A stretch of DNA of 14,923 nucleotides from Fimenecus sp051881455 (GTDB taxonomy: Bacteria > Bacillota > Clostridia > Oscillospirales > Acutalibacteraceae), in NCBI GenBank assembly GCA_051881455.1, contig JBJEPX010000016.1, positions 1 to 14,923 on the forward strand. The letters run 5' to 3'. A program made the position numbers and the translations under genes. Shown piece after piece: positions 13,581 to 14,923 of the stretch. Below the pieces are notes generated by a model, which was given only the letters and a program-made list of their open reading frames with translations, made no database searches and was not told the origin of the DNA. The first letter of the stretch is position 1. Each line of letters begins with the position of its first letter.

Positions 13581-14675
13581 ATGCCGCCGCTTTCAATAAT
13601 GATAAAGCCTGCCTCCAGCCTTTGTAATTTAAGGTGCAGATATTGCTTTTATCACAATGTTTCCGAAATCCGTGAGGTTTCCTCTTTCGGCGTTATGACG
13701 GAAGAAACAGCCGACAATATAATAAAAAAGGCGTTGAGCTTTGCAAACGGTGAAAGCGTGGCATTTGCCTTTCAGGGCGGTGAGCCGCTGATTGCAGGTC
13801 TTTCATACTTCAAGCATTTTGTAGAGAAGGTTAAAGAGGAAAATCGCCTTAACAGTCAGATTTATTTAAGTATTCAAACAAACGGCACACTTGTAACCGA
13901 TGAATGGGCAGAGTTTTTCCACGATAACGGCTTTCTCGTAGGATTAAGCCTTGACGGCGACTTTAAAAACAATAAATTCCGTGTTGATGAGAACAGAGAG
14001 AACGCCTTTTATAAAATTCTTACCGCCGCCGAAAAATTCAAGCGGTTTAATGTGGATTTCAATATCCTCACCGTTCTTACGGGGCACTGTGCCGACAATA
14101 TTGACGATATTTACAAGTTTTTCCGTAGTAAAGGCTTTCGGTATCTGCAATTTATACCCTGCCTGCGTCCTTTCGGGGACACAAGTGAAAGTGAGCTTTA
14201 TATGACCAACGAGCAGTATGCGAATTTCCTTATTCACTGCTTTAACCACTATGTTAAGGATTATGTGCGAGGTCAATACACAAGCGTGAGATACTTTGAC
14301 AATCTTATGCACCTTTACTTGGGCAATCCTACGGAACAATGCGGAATGTGCGGACATTGTATGCATCAGTTTGTGGCAGAGGGCAACGGAAATATTTACC
14401 CCTGCGACTTTTATTGCACGGACGAATGGCTTTTGGGCAATATTGACGATGAAAACGAGAATTTCGATACCCTCGCCCACTGCGCGAAGGCTATTGAGTT
14501 TTTGCGTGAGAGCCTTACCGTTCCCGAAAAATGCAAAAAATGTAAATACTATCCCGTTTGCCGTGCAGGGGGCTGCAAGCGCACCCGTGAGGACAGAGAT
14601 TACTGCGAGGCGTATAAAAAATTCTTTTCATCCTGCCTCCCCATGTTCCGAGCGTTTATAAATGAAAAGAAATAG
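13581..14675 (+). CDS. Anaerobic sulfatase-maturating enzyme (radical SAM/SPASM)
   Basis: A 364-residue radical S-adenosylmethionine enzyme that converts the active-site Cys of a sulfatase to formylglycine without oxygen. Seen: the radical SAM cluster motif CNLRCRYC (Cys15, 19, 22), the SAM-binding QGGEP (65-69), and a C-terminal SPASM domain with two further clusters: Cys254, 257, 260, 275 and Cys318, 321, 327, 332, 342. CDFY at 275-278 matches the segment that carries the proposed catalytic Asp in the characterised Clostridium perfringens enzyme. The ATG at 13581 is preceded by AAAGGAG at about 8 nt. The upstream neighbour is a sulfatase with the required CxPxR motif, its obvious substrate. 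Its presence implies an anaerobic lifestyle. Confidence 0.95.
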   Translation: MPPLSIMIKPASSLCNLRCRYCFYHNVSEIREVSSFGVMTEETADNIIKKALSFANGESVAFAFQGGEPLIAGLSYFKHFVEKVKEENRLNSQIYLSIQTNGTLVTDEWAEFFHDNGFLVGLSLDGDFKNNKFRVDENRENAFYKILTAAEKFKRFNVDFNILTVLTGHCADNIDDIYKFFRSKGFRYLQFIPCLRPFGDTSESELYMTNEQYANFLIHCFNHYVKDYVRGQYTSVRYFDNLMHLYLGNPTEQCGMCGHCMHQFVAEGNGNIYPCDFYCTDEWLLGNIDDENENFDTLAHCAKAIEFLRESLTVPEKCKKCKYYPVCRAGGCKRTREDRDYCEAYKKFFSSCLPMFRAFINEKK

Positions 14676-14688
14676 GTTGGATTTTATG

Positions 14689-14726
14689 AACAACAACCGG
14701 GGCACTGTCCCGGTTGTTGTTGTTTT
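14689..14726 (+). terminator. Terminator of the sulfatase-maturase operon
   Basis: A perfect 13-bp stem (14689-14701 with 14709-14721; GC-rich CCGGG/CCCGG tip, AAC-repeat base) with a 7-nt loop is followed by G and TTTT. It starts 13 nt past the maturase stop codon. Confidence 0.9.
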
Positions 14727-14793
14727 ATACACATAAACTGTTTAATTTTTCCTTAGGCAATCTCGGAGAAACAAAATTATATAAAATAGTTTT

Positions 14794-14866
14794 GTAGGGT
14801 GCGACGACTCGGCGCACCGTAAGTTTCATGAAATTTTTGCGGGCTGTCGAGGTCGCCAGCCCCTAC
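14794..14866. repeat. GTAGGG...CCCTAC double-hairpin element, right-end copy
   Basis: A 73-bp copy with a GGTGCG...CGCACC left hairpin and a GGGCTG...CAGCCC right hairpin. The stretch 14727-14793 before it is AT-rich and shows nothing further. Confidence 0.7.
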
Positions 14867-14872
14867 GAAATA

Positions 14873-14923
14873 ACCCCTCAGTCATTTTCGCAGAAAATGA
14901 CAGCTCCCCTTTCAGGGGAGCCG
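14873..14923. repeat. Family B two-hairpin repeat, inverted copy, cut by the window end
   Basis: AACCCCTC is followed by hairpin GTCATTTT/AAAATGAC (loop CGCAG) and hairpin GCTCCCCT/AGGGGAGC (loop TTC). Read on the minus strand it has the same order of parts as the copy at 20-78, but with a different second stem. The outer closing strand lies beyond the window. Confidence 0.6.

Noticed and set aside
13944..14480. 178-codon minus-strand open frame opposite the maturase gene
   Set aside because: It is antisense to conserved radical SAM/SPASM sequence and has no start signals or recognisable domain.
14682..14739. Tiny open frame beginning ATGAACAACAACC
   Set aside because: It lies within the terminator hairpin and has no ribosome binding site. 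Its repeated Asn and Val codons are just the two arms of the stem.

Overview
The window looks like chromosomal DNA from a spore-forming, strictly anaerobic Gram-positive bacterium of the class Clostridia, probably an Oscillospirales/Ruminococcaceae-like gut lineage. The support is a SpoVT-type sporulation regulator, a radical-SAM anaerobic sulfatase maturase, canonical Gram-positive ribosome binding sites, sigma-A-type promoters, and intergenic spaces full of short GC-rich hairpin repeats of the GTAGGG...CCCTAC kind. The lineage is an inference; no rRNA or tRNA is present.

Layout. (1) Positions 1-444 hold only repeats, including a 157-158 bp tandem duplication. (2) Positions 444-6346 are a minus-strand block, read from high to low coordinates: an ECF sigma factor, a membrane-anchored beta-propeller protein overlapping it by 4 nt, and a small two-helix membrane protein. 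A separate promoter with a yybP-ykoY (Mn2+-sensing) riboswitch and overlapping terminator then leads into a P-type cation ATPase. The riboswitch suggests the pump exports Mn2+, whatever its Ca2+-ATPase-like sequence. (3) Positions 6350-7800 are a looser accessory stretch: a small XRE regulator with TGACA/TGTCA palindromes around its likely promoter region, an unrecognised 130-residue protein, and several repeat elements. (4) SpoVT (+) meets an unrecognised anchored extracellular protein (-) at a shared bidirectional terminator. (5) A VanY-type D,D-carboxypeptidase overlaps a PlsC-type acyltransferase by 4 nt, giving a small cell-envelope operon. (6) A five-helix membrane sulfatase with a Cys-type formylglycine motif is followed by its probable maturase, anSME. 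(7) The window closes with a strong terminator and further repeats.

The most interesting points are the Mn2+ riboswitch whose aptamer shares bases with the terminator, the sigma/beta-propeller operon as a candidate envelope-signalling unit, the LtaS-like membrane layout joined to a formylglycine sulfatase with its own maturase, and a mosaic family of double-hairpin repeats whose stems differ in sequence but keep base pairing. I see no CRISPR array, transposase, RNA gene (other than the riboswitch) or phage gene.
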